Origin: Burkholderiales bacterium
GTDB taxonomy: Bacteria > Pseudomonadota > Gammaproteobacteria > Burkholderiales > Burkholderiaceae_F
Assembly (NCBI GenBank): GCA_016716275.1
Contig: JADJWR010000003.1
Location: 682,001 to 746,000, forward strand
Reading direction: 5' to 3'
Length of the DNA: 64,000 nucleotides
The notes under the pieces are model-generated. The model searched no databases. It worked only from the letters and a program-made list of their open reading frames with translations, and was not told where the DNA came from. Below are positions 25,091 to 34,111 of the stretch, in pieces. Positions within the stretch are counted from its first letter, which is position 1; the number at the start of each line of letters is the position of its first letter. Both the position numbers and the translations under genes were made by a program.

Positions 25091-26050
25091 ATGACCGAGA
25101 AGACCGAGAGGAAAATGATTGCCGTCGTCGGTGCCACCGGCGCACAGGGCGGCGGACTGGTGCAGGCGATCCTGAAGGACGCGCAGGGCGGCTTCGCCGT
25201 TCGCGCAATAACCCGCGACGTCAATTCGGCGAAGGCAAAGGCGCTGGCCGAGCGCGGTGCGCAGGTGGCGGCCGCCGACCTCGACGACGAGGCGAGCCTC
25301 ACGAAGGCGCTCGCCGGCGCGCACGGTGCGTACTTCGTCACCAACTTCTGGGAGCACTTCTCACCGGAAAAGGAGCAGGCGCAGGCACGCAATCTGGCGG
25401 CGGCGGCAAAGCACGCCGGGCTGAAGCACGTCATCTGGTCGACTCTCGAGGACACCCGCAGGTGGGTGCCGCTGCCGGATGCCCGCATGCCGACCCTGAT
25501 GGGCAAGTACAAGGTGCCGCACTTCGACGCCAAGGGAGAGGCCGACGCGTACTTCCGCGACGCCGGCGTGCCGACGACGTTCCTGCTCACCTCGTTCTAC
25601 TGGGACAACCTGATCCACTTCGGCATGGGGCCGAAGCCGGGCCCCGACGGCCAGCTCGCCTTCACGCTGCCGATGGCCGACAAGAAGCTGGCCGGCATTG
25701 CCGCCGAGGACATCGGCAAGTGCGCCTACGGCATCTTCCGCAAAGGCGCGGAGGCGGTCGGCAGGACGATCGGCATTGCCGGCGGGCAGCCGACCGGTGC
25801 GCAGATGGCCGCCGCGATGAGCAAGGCGCTGGGCCGCGAGGTCGTCTACAACGCGGTGACGCCGGCGCAGTACCGCGGCTTCGGCTTTCCGGGCGCGGAA
25901 GACCTCGGCAACATGTTCCAGTTTTACGCCGAGTTCGAGGAGTACTTTTGCGGCGCGCGCAGCATCGAGGGGTCGAGGGCGCTGAACCCGGAACTGCAGA
26001 GCTTCGACGACTGGCTGGCGCGGAACAAGGAACGGATTCCGCTGGCATAG
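25091..26050 (+). CDS. NmrA/HSCARG-like NAD(P)-binding protein
   Basis: 319 aa. A Rossmann fold begins with MIAVVGATGAQGGGLVQAIL (GxxGxxG dinucleotide motif), then ITRDVNSAKAKALAERGAQ and a late YAEFEEYF. The sequence KHVIWSTLEDTR in place of the SDR catalytic YxxxK is typical of NmrA-like redox sensors rather than dehydrogenases. These bind NADPH and act as regulators or atypical reductases. It is read strongly (see the ribosome site at 25079) and is followed 48 nt later by the PrpD-like gene. Confidence 0.85.
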   Translation: MTEKTERKMIAVVGATGAQGGGLVQAILKDAQGGFAVRAITRDVNSAKAKALAERGAQVAAADLDDEASLTKALAGAHGAYFVTNFWEHFSPEKEQAQARNLAAAAKHAGLKHVIWSTLEDTRRWVPLPDARMPTLMGKYKVPHFDAKGEADAYFRDAGVPTTFLLTSFYWDNLIHFGMGPKPGPDGQLAFTLPMADKKLAGIAAEDIGKCAYGIFRKGAEAVGRTIGIAGGQPTGAQMAAAMSKALGREVVYNAVTPAQYRGFGFPGAEDLGNMFQFYAEFEEYFCGARSIEGSRALNPELQSFDDWLARNKERIPLA

Positions 26051-26098
26051 CGCCGACCGGGCCCCGTCGCCGGGTCACCCTCCCGAAGAGGCGCTGAC

Positions 26099-27499
26099 GT
26101 GGATCAGCCGACTCAGGCCATTGCCGACTACGCGGCGGGCATGCGATTCGAGGCGCTGGCGCGCGGTGCGATCGACGCCGCCAAGCGTCACCTGATCGAC
26201 AGCGTCGGCTGCGCGCTGGGCGCTGTTGGCGCCAGGCCGGTGGCGATCGCGCGGCGCATCGCCTCGACCGCGTCGAGCACTTTCGGTGCGTCGGTGCTCG
26301 GCTTGCCGGAGCGAACGACCGCCGAGCAGGCGGCATTCGCCAATGCCTGCGCCTTGCGCTACCTCGATTTCAACGACACCGGCATCGGGGGGCATCCGAG
26401 CGACATGATCCCCGCCGCGCTGGCGGTCGCCGAGCCGCTGCGCTCATCGGGCCGGGACCTGATTGCGGCGGTACACGCTTCCTACGAGGTCGTCGCCGCA
26501 CTGCGCCTGGGTGGCTTCAGGCCGCGGGACTGGAATGTCGATCAGCCGCAGAACGTCATTGGCGCCGCTGTCGGTGCCGGCGTGATCATGGGGCTGGACC
26601 GCGAGCAGATGGGCAACGCGGTCTCGCTGGCGATCACGCCCAACATTCCGCTCCGCGCGACGCGCGCCGGCCGGCTGTCCGACTGGAAGGGCTGTGCGAC
26701 CGCGCACAGCGCGATGATGGGTGTGCTGGCGGCGCGCTGGGCGCACGGCGGCCTGACCGGGCCGCCCGAGCCCTTCGACGGCATCGGCGGGCTTTGCCAC
26801 CTTTTCGGCATCGGGCCGCTGCGCATCGAGCGAATCGGCGAGCCGCGCGACGGCCTGGGCGCGCTGCAGTCGACCGGGCTCAAGCCATTTCCCGCGCAGT
26901 ACAACCTGCAGGGACCGCTGTCGGCGATGCTGGAGTTGCGCCGCGACTTCCGCCTCGACGAGGTCGCGCAAGTCAACGTCGGCCTGCACTGGGGCGGCTG
27001 GTACGAGAGCGGCGGCGGCCAGGGCGACCGTGAGGAAAAGTGGAATCCGTCGACACGCGAATCGGCCGATCACAGCCTGCCGTACGTGCTCGCGGTCGCC
27101 CTGATGGACGGAGATGTGGTGCCGGGGAGCTTCAGCGATGCACGCCGGGCCGACCCGGCGCTGCGTGCGCTGATGCAGCGGGTCAGTGTCCACGAGGATC
27201 CCGAGCTCACGCGCGAGCACGCCGGCGAACTGCCGAACTGGCCGTCGACCGTCGAGGTCGTGCTGAAGAACGGAGCGAGGCTCGCGCGCCGGACGCGATG
27301 GCCGAAGGGGCACCCGCGCAACCCGCTTAGCGACGCGGAACTGGAGGCGAAATTCCGTCGCCTCGCAGGCGGGGTGGTGTCGCCGCCACAGGCGGATCGC
27401 CTGCTGCAGACGCTGTGGTCGCTCGATCGGCTTGCCGACATCGGCCTGCTTGCCGAGCAATTCAGGGCGATCCGTTGCGCCGAGGTCGACCGCGGCTGA
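26099..27499 (+). CDS. MmgE/PrpD-family protein
   Basis: 466 aa from GTG at 26099. It has the all-helical PrpD N-terminal domain: DSVGCALGAVGARPVAIAR, the conserved LDFNDTGIGGHPSDMIPAAL and CATAHSAMMGVLAARWA, then a lid domain with AQYNLQGPLSAML. Known family members include 2-methylcitrate dehydratase and cis-aconitate decarboxylase. No prpB, prpC or acnD is next to it, so a methylcitrate role is not supported by context and the reaction is left open. It may form a unit with the NmrA-like gene. Confidence 0.85.
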   Translation: MDQPTQAIADYAAGMRFEALARGAIDAAKRHLIDSVGCALGAVGARPVAIARRIASTASSTFGASVLGLPERTTAEQAAFANACALRYLDFNDTGIGGHPSDMIPAALAVAEPLRSSGRDLIAAVHASYEVVAALRLGGFRPRDWNVDQPQNVIGAAVGAGVIMGLDREQMGNAVSLAITPNIPLRATRAGRLSDWKGCATAHSAMMGVLAARWAHGGLTGPPEPFDGIGGLCHLFGIGPLRIERIGEPRDGLGALQSTGLKPFPAQYNLQGPLSAMLELRRDFRLDEVAQVNVGLHWGGWYESGGGQGDREEKWNPSTRESADHSLPYVLAVALMDGDVVPGSFSDARRADPALRALMQRVSVHEDPELTREHAGELPNWPSTVEVVLKNGARLARRTRWPKGHPRNPLSDAELEAKFRRLAGGVVSPPQADRLLQTLWSLDRLADIGLLAEQFRAIRCAEVDRG

Positions 27500-27501
27500 A
27501 A

Positions 27502-27528
27502 GGCCCCGATCGCGGCGCGGTCGGGGCC
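27502..27528. terminator. hairpin between convergent genes, possible bidirectional terminator
   Basis: GGCCCCGA and TCGGGGCC (8 bp) enclose an 11-nt GC loop, directly after the PrpD-like stop and before the convergent DAHP synthase stop. No clear U-tract follows on either strand, so it may only block or stabilise transcripts. Confidence 0.4.
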
Positions 27529-27570
27529 CGGCAGGGCCTTCGTGTGCAATGTCCTGCCGGCGACGTTGCC

Positions 27571-28671
27571 TCAGGCCAGGGCCGGCGCCAGCGGCTGCAG
27601 CGAGCGCAGTTCGCGATCGGCCCGCCGCAGCAGTTCCTCGGTCGTCTCCCAGCCAATGCAACCATCGGTGATGGACACGCCGTACTTCAGCTGCCTGAGA
27701 TCGGCCGGGATCGGCTGTGCGCCGGCATGGATGTGGCTCTCGAGCATCATGCCGCGGATCGCCTGCGAGCCTTCGCGAATCTGGTGCACGCAGTCCATGA
27801 ATACCAGCGGCTGCAGTGACGGGTCCTTCAGCGAGTTGGCGTGCGAGCAGTCGACGACGATGTTGGGCGCCAGCCCGCTGCCGACCAGCGCCCGTTCGGC
27901 CAGCTTGACGCTGACCGAGTCGTAGTTCGGCCGGCCGCCGCCGCCGCGCAGCACCAGGTGGCCGTGCGCGTTGCCGCGCGTGCGCACGATGGCGGTGCGG
28001 CCGGAGGCCGAGATGCCGAGGAAGCTGTGCGGATTGGCCGCCGAGCGGATGGCGTTGATCGCCACCTCGAGCCCGCCGTCGGTGCCGTTCTTGAAGCCGA
28101 CCGGCGTCGACAGGCCGCTGGCCATCTCGCGGTGCGTCTGGCTCTCGGTGGTGCGGGCGCCGATCGCGTACCAGCTGATCAGATCGGCCAGGTACTGCGG
28201 CGACAGCGGGTCGAGCGCCTCGGAGCCGGCCGGCAGGCCGAGTTCGGCGATGTCGACCAGCAGGTGGCGCGCCGCGGTGATGCCTTCCTCGATGTGGAAG
28301 GAATCGTCGATCCGCGGGTCGTTGATGAAGCCCTTCCAGCCGGTGGCGGTGCGCGGCTTCTCGAAGTACACGCGCATCACCAGCAGCATCGTCTCGGAGA
28401 CCTCGGCCGCCAGCGGCGCCAGCCGCTGCGCGTAGTCGATCGCCGAGACCGGGTCGTGGATCGAGCAGGGTCCGACCACGACGAACAGGCGCGGATCGCG
28501 CCGCTCGAGGATCGCCCGCAGCGCCTCGCGGCCGCGCGCCACGGTGGCGGCGGCGGCCGGCGTGATCGGCACCCGCTCGTGCACCTGCAGCGGGGTCGGC
28601 ATCGGGTCGAGCCCGACGACGTTGACGTTCTCCAGCGCGGTGCCCGGGGTCTCCGGCAAGTGGGTGGTCAT
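27571..28671 (-). CDS. aroG: 3-deoxy-7-phosphoheptulonate synthase, class I
   Basis: 366 aa, close to E. coli AroG/F/H. Motifs: VVGPCSIHDPVSAIDYA with the metal Cys, MRVYFEKPRTATGWKGFIND (PEP and erythrose-4-phosphate site), TTESQTHREMASGL, GFKNGTDGG, and VDCSHANSLKD with a metal His. It condenses PEP and erythrose 4-phosphate as the first shikimate step. The aminotransferase gene lies 5 nt upstream on the same strand, so they form a unit. Which aromatic acid feeds back on it cannot be read with confidence, so the paralogue letter is tentative. Confidence 0.93.
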   Translation of the reverse strand: MTTHLPETPGTALENVNVVGLDPMPTPLQVHERVPITPAAAATVARGREALRAILERRDPRLFVVVGPCSIHDPVSAIDYAQRLAPLAAEVSETMLLVMRVYFEKPRTATGWKGFINDPRIDDSFHIEEGITAARHLLVDIAELGLPAGSEALDPLSPQYLADLISWYAIGARTTESQTHREMASGLSTPVGFKNGTDGGLEVAINAIRSAANPHSFLGISASGRTAIVRTRGNAHGHLVLRGGGGRPNYDSVSVKLAERALVGSGLAPNIVVDCSHANSLKDPSLQPLVFMDCVHQIREGSQAIRGMMLESHIHAGAQPIPADLRQLKYGVSITDGCIGWETTEELLRRADRELRSLQPLAPALA

Positions 28672-28676
28672 GGATC

Positions 28677-29822
28677 TCAGACTCTGGCAAGGCGATCGAG
28701 CGCGGCGCGCAGCGTGTCGTCGCGCTTGGCGAAGCAGAAGCGCACGATGCGGTTGTCGAACGGCTGCGCGTACAGGCCGGCGATCGGGATCGCCGCCACG
28801 CCGGATTCGCGCACCAGGCGCTGCGCGAAGTCGGCCTCCGGTTGGTCGGACACGGCGCTGTAGTCGGCCAGCACGAAGTAGGTGCCGGGACAGGCAAGCG
28901 GCCGCAGGCGGGTTCGCTGCAGCCCGGCGACGAACAGGTCGCGCTTGGCCTGGTAGAAGGCGGGCAGCTGCTCGTAGTGCGGCGGTTCGGCGAGGAAAGC
29001 GGCCAGCGCGTGCTGCGCCGGCGTGTTCACCGCGAACACCATGAACTGGTGCACGCGGCGCAGTTCGGTCGTCAGCGGCTCCGGCGCGCAGCAGGTGGCG
29101 ACCTTCCAGCCGGTGACGTGGAAGGTCTTGCCGAAGCTGGAGACGACAAACGTCCGCTCGGCCAGCGCCGCCGAGCGCGACAGCGACTGGTGCGGCCTGC
29201 CGTCGAAGACGATGTGCTCGTAGACCTCGTCGGACAGCAGCAGCAGCCGGCTTTCCTGGACGATCTCCTCGAGCGAGCGCAGATCGTCGGCCGACAGGCA
29301 GTAACCGCTCGGGTTGTGCGGGAAGTTGAGCATGATCAGCCGGGTGCGCGGCGTGATCGCCGCGCGCACCCGCTGCCAGTCCGGCGCATAGCCGCGCCGG
29401 TGGTCGAGCGGCACGTACACCGGAACCCCGCCGGCGAGCAGGATCGACGGCACGTAGCTGTCGTAGGCGGGCTCGAGCACGACCACCTCGTCGCCGGGGC
29501 GAACCACCGCCAGCACCGTGGCCATGATCGCCTGCGTTGCGCCAGCCGTGACGGTGACTTCGCTGTCCGGGTCGTAGCGCCGGCCGTACAGGCGCTCGAC
29601 CTTGGCGGCGACCGCCTGGCGCAGGCTTGCCACGCCGGCCATCGGCGCGTACTGGTTGTGGCCGGCTGCCACCGCCTCGGCGAGCAGCCGCTGCAACTGC
29701 GGGTCGCAGTCGAAGTCCGGGAAGCCCTGGCCGAGGTTGACCGCGCCGTGTCTCGCCGCCAGTGCCGACATCACCGTGAAGACCGTGGTGCCGACGCCGG
29801 GCAGCTTGCTGTCGATCTGCAT
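28677..29822 (-). CDS. PLP-dependent class I/II aminotransferase (methionine aminotransferase-like)
   Basis: 381 aa. The fold-type I features are clear: NLGQGFPDFDCD, VTAGATQAIMATVLA, LNFPHNPSGYC, SDEVYEHIVFDG, and PLP lysine in SSFGKTFHVTGWK. The closest group is YbdL/kynurenine-oxoglutarate-type aminotransferase, which uses methionine or aromatic amino acids. It sits 5 nt upstream of the DAHP synthase gene, which fits an aromatic amino acid role, but the substrate remains inferred. Confidence 0.9.
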   Translation of the reverse strand: MQIDSKLPGVGTTVFTVMSALAARHGAVNLGQGFPDFDCDPQLQRLLAEAVAAGHNQYAPMAGVASLRQAVAAKVERLYGRRYDPDSEVTVTAGATQAIMATVLAVVRPGDEVVVLEPAYDSYVPSILLAGGVPVYVPLDHRRGYAPDWQRVRAAITPRTRLIMLNFPHNPSGYCLSADDLRSLEEIVQESRLLLLSDEVYEHIVFDGRPHQSLSRSAALAERTFVVSSFGKTFHVTGWKVATCCAPEPLTTELRRVHQFMVFAVNTPAQHALAAFLAEPPHYEQLPAFYQAKRDLFVAGLQRTRLRPLACPGTYFVLADYSAVSDQPEADFAQRLVRESGVAAIPIAGLYAQPFDNRIVRFCFAKRDDTLRAALDRLARV

Positions 29823-29877
29823 TGCGCTTGCTTGTCGTAGTGCGACGCCCGGCCGAGCAGTCAGGGCGTGGCAGATG

Positions 29878-30318
29878 TCATCTGCAGAGACGATCGTACG
29901 TCATCGCCGGATCTGGCTTGCGGATGCGCAGCCCGATCGCCTCGGCGCGACGCCCCAGCCGCAGCAGCGCCTTGTCGCGGGTCAGCAGCAGCGCGGCGCC
30001 GGCGCTGAAGGCGGCGTCGAGGAACTTCTGGTCGTCGGCATCGGCACAGGCGAGCGGCGCCGGCGCAACGGCGGCGATCGGCTCGCTGCATGCCGTCCAG
30101 CGGGCAAGCATCCGGCGGCGTGCCGGCGCATCGAGGCCGAACTGCGCCCGGCCGAGCACCTCCGCGAACTCGGCATCGCACTCGTCGCTGCGCAGCGCGC
30201 GCAGGCGGCCGCCCTCGATCGCCTGGCGCAGCGTCCGCACCGAGGGGTCGTCGAACAGCCACAGGTCGAGCAGCACGTTGGTGTCGAGCACCAGGCTCGC
30301 GACGCGCGCTGCGCTCAC
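29878..30318 (-). CDS. PIN-domain protein (putative toxin-type ribonuclease)
   Basis: 146 aa from GTG at 30318, overlapping the stop of the alcohol dehydrogenase gene (GTGA). PIN acidic residues are visible: LVLDTNVLLDLW, SDECDAEFAEVL, and CADADDQKFLDAAFS with LLTRDKALL. This matches the 'putative toxin-antitoxin system toxin component, PIN family' group. No small antitoxin gene adjoins it, so it may be an orphan RNase rather than a toxin. Confidence 0.8.
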   Translation of the reverse strand: MSAARVASLVLDTNVLLDLWLFDDPSVRTLRQAIEGGRLRALRSDECDAEFAEVLGRAQFGLDAPARRRMLARWTACSEPIAAVAPAPLACADADDQKFLDAAFSAGAALLLTRDKALLRLGRRAEAIGLRIRKPDPAMTYDRLCR

Positions 30319-31310
30319 GGGCACAGCAGCACCGCGGCGCCTTGCACGCGGCCGGCGCGCAGCGCCGCCAGCGCCTCGTTGGCTTCGCCGAGCGGCCAGG
30401 TCTGCACGTGCGTGCGGACCGGCACCCGCGGCGCCAGCGCGAGGAACTCCTCGCCGTCGCGCCGGGTGAGGTTGGCCACCGAGCGGATCACCCGCTCGCC
30501 CCACAGGATGTCGTACGGAAAGGACGGGATGTCGCTCATGTGGATGCCGCCGCAGACCACGATGCCGGCCTTGCGCACGGCGCGCAGCGCCGCCGGCACC
30601 AGGCTGCCGACCGGCGCGAACAGCACCGCCGCGTCGAGCGGCTCGGGCGGCGCCTGCGTCGAGTCGCCGGCCCAGGCGCAGCCGAGCGCGCGGGCGAAGT
30701 CCTGTCCCGCGGCGTCGCCCGCCCTGGTGAAGGCGAACACGCGGCGACCCTGCCAGATCGCCAGCTGCGCGATCAGGTGGGCCGCGGCGCCGAAGCCGTA
30801 GATGCCGAGGGTGCGCGCCTCGTCGACGAAGCGCAGCGCCCGGTAGCCGATCAGCCCGGCGCACAGCAGCGGCGCGGCGTGCGCATCGTCGTAGGCATCG
30901 GGCAGCGCAAAGACGTAGCCGGCGTCGGCGAGCATGTGGCCGGCGTAGCCGCCGTCGCGGTCGTAGCCGGTGAACGCGGGCGCATCGCACAGGTTCTCGC
31001 GGCCGGCCAGGCAGTGCGCGCAGTGGCCGCAGGTGGCACCGAGCCACGGCACGCCGACCCGCTGGCCGGTGCGCAGGCGCTCGACGCCGGGTCCGACCGC
31101 CGCGACCCGGCCGACCACCTCGTGGCCGAGCACCAGCGGCAGCTTGGGCCGGTCGAGTTCGCCGTCGACCACATGCAGGTCGGTGCGGCACACCCCGCAG
31201 GCGGTCACCCTGACCAGCACCTCGCCGGGACGCGGATCGCGCAGCGCGATCTGCCGCGCCGCCAGCGGCCGCCCGGGGGCGTCGAGCACCATCGCCGGCG
31301 TGGTGAGCAT
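30315..31310 (-). CDS. zinc-dependent alcohol dehydrogenase family protein
   Basis: 331 aa. Catalytic zinc residues: ACGVCRTDLHVVDG (Cys), LGHEVVGRV (His-Glu) and PLLCAGLIGYRAL (Cys). The structural zinc site has four Cys in CGHCAHCLAGRENLC. The nucleotide domain is LGIYGFGAAAHLIAQLA. It resembles AdhA-type primary alcohol dehydrogenases. Substrate unknown. It overlaps the PIN gene by 4 nt and starts 10 nt after the DUF2237 gene ends, in a minus-strand run. Confidence 0.88.
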   Translation of the reverse strand: MLTTPAMVLDAPGRPLAARQIALRDPRPGEVLVRVTACGVCRTDLHVVDGELDRPKLPLVLGHEVVGRVAAVGPGVERLRTGQRVGVPWLGATCGHCAHCLAGRENLCDAPAFTGYDRDGGYAGHMLADAGYVFALPDAYDDAHAAPLLCAGLIGYRALRFVDEARTLGIYGFGAAAHLIAQLAIWQGRRVFAFTRAGDAAGQDFARALGCAWAGDSTQAPPEPLDAAVLFAPVGSLVPAALRAVRKAGIVVCGGIHMSDIPSFPYDILWGERVIRSVANLTRRDGEEFLALAPRVPVRTHVQTWPLGEANEALAALRAGRVQGAAVLLCP

Positions 31311-31320
31311 CGCGGCGGCG

Positions 31321-31707
31321 TCAGTCGCGCAGCGCGTGCGCCTGCAACTGCGCCAGCGTCACCGTCTCGAGCGCCTTCTCGTGGGTGGCGGCGAGCAGCA
31401 CCGGCGGCGCCACGCCGGCGGCCAGCGCCTCCTTCCAGCGGCTGACACACAGGCACCAGCGGTCGCCGGCGACGAGGCCCGGGAAGTCGAATTCGGGCCG
31501 CGGCGTGACGAGGTCGTTGCCGCGCCGGCGCGAGAACTCGAGGAAGCCGTCGGTCATCTGCGCGCAGACGGTGTGCGAGCCGACGTCGTGCGGCCCGGTG
31601 TGGCAGTAGCCGTCGCGGTGGAAACCGGTGCGCGGCGAGCTGCAGCAGCACGCCAGCGGCGCGCCGAACACGTTGCGCGCCGAGGAAGGGTAGGCCGGGT
31701 CGCGCAC
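31321..31707 (-). CDS. DUF2237 family protein
   Basis: 128 aa from GTG at 31707, 3 nt after the lipoprotein stop. It matches DUF2237 over its whole length: NVFGAPLACCCSSPRTGFHRDGYC, a GSHTVCAQMTDGFLEFSRR segment, GDRWCLCVSRWKEAL and the end LLAATHEKALETV. The many Cys residues are family features. Function unknown. Confidence 0.85.
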   Translation of the reverse strand: MRDPAYPSSARNVFGAPLACCCSSPRTGFHRDGYCHTGPHDVGSHTVCAQMTDGFLEFSRRRGNDLVTPRPEFDFPGLVAGDRWCLCVSRWKEALAAGVAPPVLLAATHEKALETVTLAQLQAHALRD

Positions 31708-31710
31708 TGG

Positions 31711-32340
31711 TCAGCGCCCGGCATGGGCCGCCACCGTCGACTCGACCCAGTCGACCAGCTGGTCGAGCACATCGGCGGTCGCCGTGCCGAAGGCGGCCAC
31801 CGCTGCCGGCGCCGATGCCTCGGTCACCGGCGGCGCGGCGGCGAACACCCGCTGCGCCACGCGGACGCGGTCGCGGCGGTGGATCAGCTCGGCGCGCAGC
31901 ACGAGCTGCGCCTTGCCCGGCGTGGCGCTGACATCGTGCAGCAGCGAGTCGACGGCGAAGGTCAGCAGCCAGTCGGTGGCGACCGGCTGGCCGAGTTGCG
32001 TGACGGAAGCGAAGCGGCCGCGCGCCTCGAGCCGCTGCTGCGCCAGTTGCGCCAGCCGCCGCGACGGCCGCTCGTTCCACGAGGCAAGCTGGTACAGCGA
32101 GCGCTCGCCGGGCCGGCGCGAGAAGACGATCGCCGTCGAATCGGCGAGCGGCTCGGAGCCGCTGGCATGGATCGCCAGCCGCGCCGTGGCGCCGGCGCGC
32201 GGCGGCTCGACGGCCGCCGGCCGTGCATCGGCGAGCACGAAGAAGGTCGCTCCCGGCGCGTCGGCCGAACCGACGCTGACCGACACGCAGCCGGTGAGGC
32301 CGGCGATCAGCAGCGCGGCGGCTGCCAGCGCGCGCTTCAC
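31711..32340 (-). CDS. ABC-type transport auxiliary lipoprotein (PqiC/DUF330-like)
   Basis: 209 aa. The leader ends in GLTGCVS, a lipobox. The body fits the DUF330/PqiC auxiliary lipoprotein family: TFFVLADARP near the start, RLEARGRFASVTQ, and a central AQLVLRAELIHRRD. It overlaps the MCE gene by 4 nt and closes a permease-ATPase-MCE-lipoprotein operon. In such systems it sits on the outer membrane and receives or passes phospholipid from the MCE ring. Confidence 0.85.
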   Translation of the reverse strand: MKRALAAAALLIAGLTGCVSVSVGSADAPGATFFVLADARPAAVEPPRAGATARLAIHASGSEPLADSTAIVFSRRPGERSLYQLASWNERPSRRLAQLAQQRLEARGRFASVTQLGQPVATDWLLTFAVDSLLHDVSATPGKAQLVLRAELIHRRDRVRVAQRVFAAAPPVTEASAPAAVAAFGTATADVLDQLVDWVESTVAAHAGR

Positions 32341-33326
32341 GGCAGCTTCTCGCCGGGACCCAGCCGCGACTGCTGCGGCCCGAGCAGCGCCGCGCGCGGG
32401 TCGTTCAGCCGGTCGAGCGAGCGCTGCATCGCCTCGAGGCTGGCGCGCAGGTCGCCGACGGCGATCAGCAGCTGGTCGTCGAACTGCGCCGCGGTCGCGT
32501 CGACACGATGCGCAGCCGCGGCGACCTGCGATTCGACCGCCACCAGCGACTGCTTCGCCTGAGCGACGGCGCGCTGGGTTTCGGTGGCCAGGCCGCGCAG
32601 GTCGCCGATCAGTGCGCGCGTGTCGTCGAGCGCCGTGCTGGTGCCGTCGCCGATCTGGCGGCTGGCCGCCGTCATCTGCACGGCGGTCCGGCGGAACTCG
32701 CTGGCCGCACCGCGCAGTTCGGCCAGCGCGCCGGCCAGGCCGGCCATCTGGCGGTCGAGGTTGCTGGTCAGCGCGCGCAGATTGGTCAGCGTCTCGGCGA
32801 TCGCGTTGCGGTTTTCGGTGGTCAGCAGACGGTTAACGTTGTGCAGCACTTCGCCGGCCAGCTCGCCGAGCTCGGTGACGCGGCCGGTGATCTCCGACAT
32901 GTCGGACTTGCCCTCGGCGATCAGCGGGAAGCGTTCGCCCTGCGGCACCGCGGTGAGCGGCGGCCCCGGCGGCTCGCTGGTGACCAGCCGGATCTGCGCG
33001 ATTCCGGTGACGAAGTTGCGGGTGATCACGGCGGCGGTGTTCTCGCGCACCGGCGCCCGGCGGTCGACGCGGACGTCGACGCGGGCGCGGTTCAGCCGGT
33101 CGGTCGACAGCTGGTAGTCGAGCACGCGGCCGATGTTGATGCCGCGCATGTTGACCGCCGAGCCGACCGCCAGGCCGTCGAGCGCCTGCTGCTCGAAGTA
33201 GATGGTGTAGCGCGCGAAATCGCGCTCGGCGCCGGTTCGCTTCAGCCAGACGACGGAGGCCACCAGCGCGGCGACCAGCGCCAGGACCGCCGCACCGACG
33301 TAGGTGTACTTCGCTTCAGCTTCCAT
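32337..33326 (-). CDS. mlaD: MlaD-family MCE-domain lipid-binding protein
   Basis: 329 aa. One N-terminal membrane anchor (YVGAAVLALVAALVASVVWL) is followed by an MCE domain, about 38-115: YTIYFEQQALDGLAVGSAVN then MRGINIGRVLDYQL. A long helical C-terminal part (about 150-310) has repeated heptads, longer than E. coli MlaD and closer to the longer betaproteobacterial forms. It probably forms a hexameric ring in the periplasm that shuttles lipid for the ABC complex. Its start overlaps the ATPase end by 11 nt. The gene symbol is by family. Confidence 0.88.
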   Translation of the reverse strand: MEAEAKYTYVGAAVLALVAALVASVVWLKRTGAERDFARYTIYFEQQALDGLAVGSAVNMRGINIGRVLDYQLSTDRLNRARVDVRVDRRAPVRENTAAVITRNFVTGIAQIRLVTSEPPGPPLTAVPQGERFPLIAEGKSDMSEITGRVTELGELAGEVLHNVNRLLTTENRNAIAETLTNLRALTSNLDRQMAGLAGALAELRGAASEFRRTAVQMTAASRQIGDGTSTALDDTRALIGDLRGLATETQRAVAQAKQSLVAVESQVAAAAHRVDATAAQFDDQLLIAVGDLRASLEAMQRSLDRLNDPRAALLGPQQSRLGPGEKLP

Positions 33327-34098
33327 CGCTTCGACTCGGTGAGCCGCCGATCATTGTACGGATCGCGAAGTACGAGCGGATCCACGCCTCGTCCAGCCGG
33401 GCGACCTCGCGTGGTGCGCCGTCGGCCAGCACCTTGCCGCCGGCGAGCACGATCACCCGGTCGACCACGGTGAGCAGGCTGTCGAGGTCGTGGGTGACCA
33501 GGAACACGGTGATGCCGAGGTCGTCGACCAGCGAGCGCACCAGCGCGTCGAAGGCGCGCGCGGTGGTCGGATCGAGCCCCGAGGTCGGCTCGTCGAGGAA
33601 CAGGATCTCCGGCTCGAGCGCCAGGGCGCGGGCCAGCGCGGCGCGCTTGCGCATGCCGCCGGAAAGCTCGCTCGGCATCTTGGCGCCGGCGTCGGCGGGC
33701 AGGCCGGCCTGCGCCAGGCGCAGCCGCACCAGGTGCTCGCGCGTGTCCGGCTCCAGTGGCACGTGCTCGGCCAGCGGCACGGCGACGTTCTGCGCCACCG
33801 TCAGCGACGAAAAGAGCGCGCCGTCCTGGAAGGTCATGCCGAAGCGCCGCCGCACGGCGGCCACCTCGGCCGCGGCGGCGCGCCACATGTCGGTGCCGAG
33901 CACCCGTACCGTGCCCTCGGTGGGCCGGTGCAGGCCGATGATCTCGCGCAGCAGCACCGACTTGCCGGTTCCCGAGCCGCCGATCAGCGCCAGCAGCGTG
34001 CCGCGCGCCACCGAGAACGACACGCCGTCGTGCACCGCATTGGCGCCGAAGCGGGTGACGACGCCGTCGACCTCGATCACCGTTTCAGCGTGGTCCAT
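33316..34098 (-). CDS. mlaF: MlaF-type ABC ATPase of the MCE lipid transporter
   Basis: 260 aa from ATG at 34098, chosen over an upstream ATG because the domain starts here (ETVIEVDGVVTRFG). Walker A GGSGTGKSVLLREI, Q-loop FQDGALFSSLTV, signature LSGGMRKRAALARAL, Walker B ILFLDEPTSGLDP and switch HDLDSLL are intact. LFSSLTV and GGMRKR are typical of MlaF. It lies between the STAS-permease and MCE genes. Confidence 0.92.
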   Translation of the reverse strand: MDHAETVIEVDGVVTRFGANAVHDGVSFSVARGTLLALIGGSGTGKSVLLREIIGLHRPTEGTVRVLGTDMWRAAAAEVAAVRRRFGMTFQDGALFSSLTVAQNVAVPLAEHVPLEPDTREHLVRLRLAQAGLPADAGAKMPSELSGGMRKRAALARALALEPEILFLDEPTSGLDPTTARAFDALVRSLVDDLGITVFLVTHDLDSLLTVVDRVIVLAGGKVLADGAPREVARLDEAWIRSYFAIRTMIGGSPSRSDGS

Positions 34099-34111
34099 CG
34101 TCCGGCGGCGC

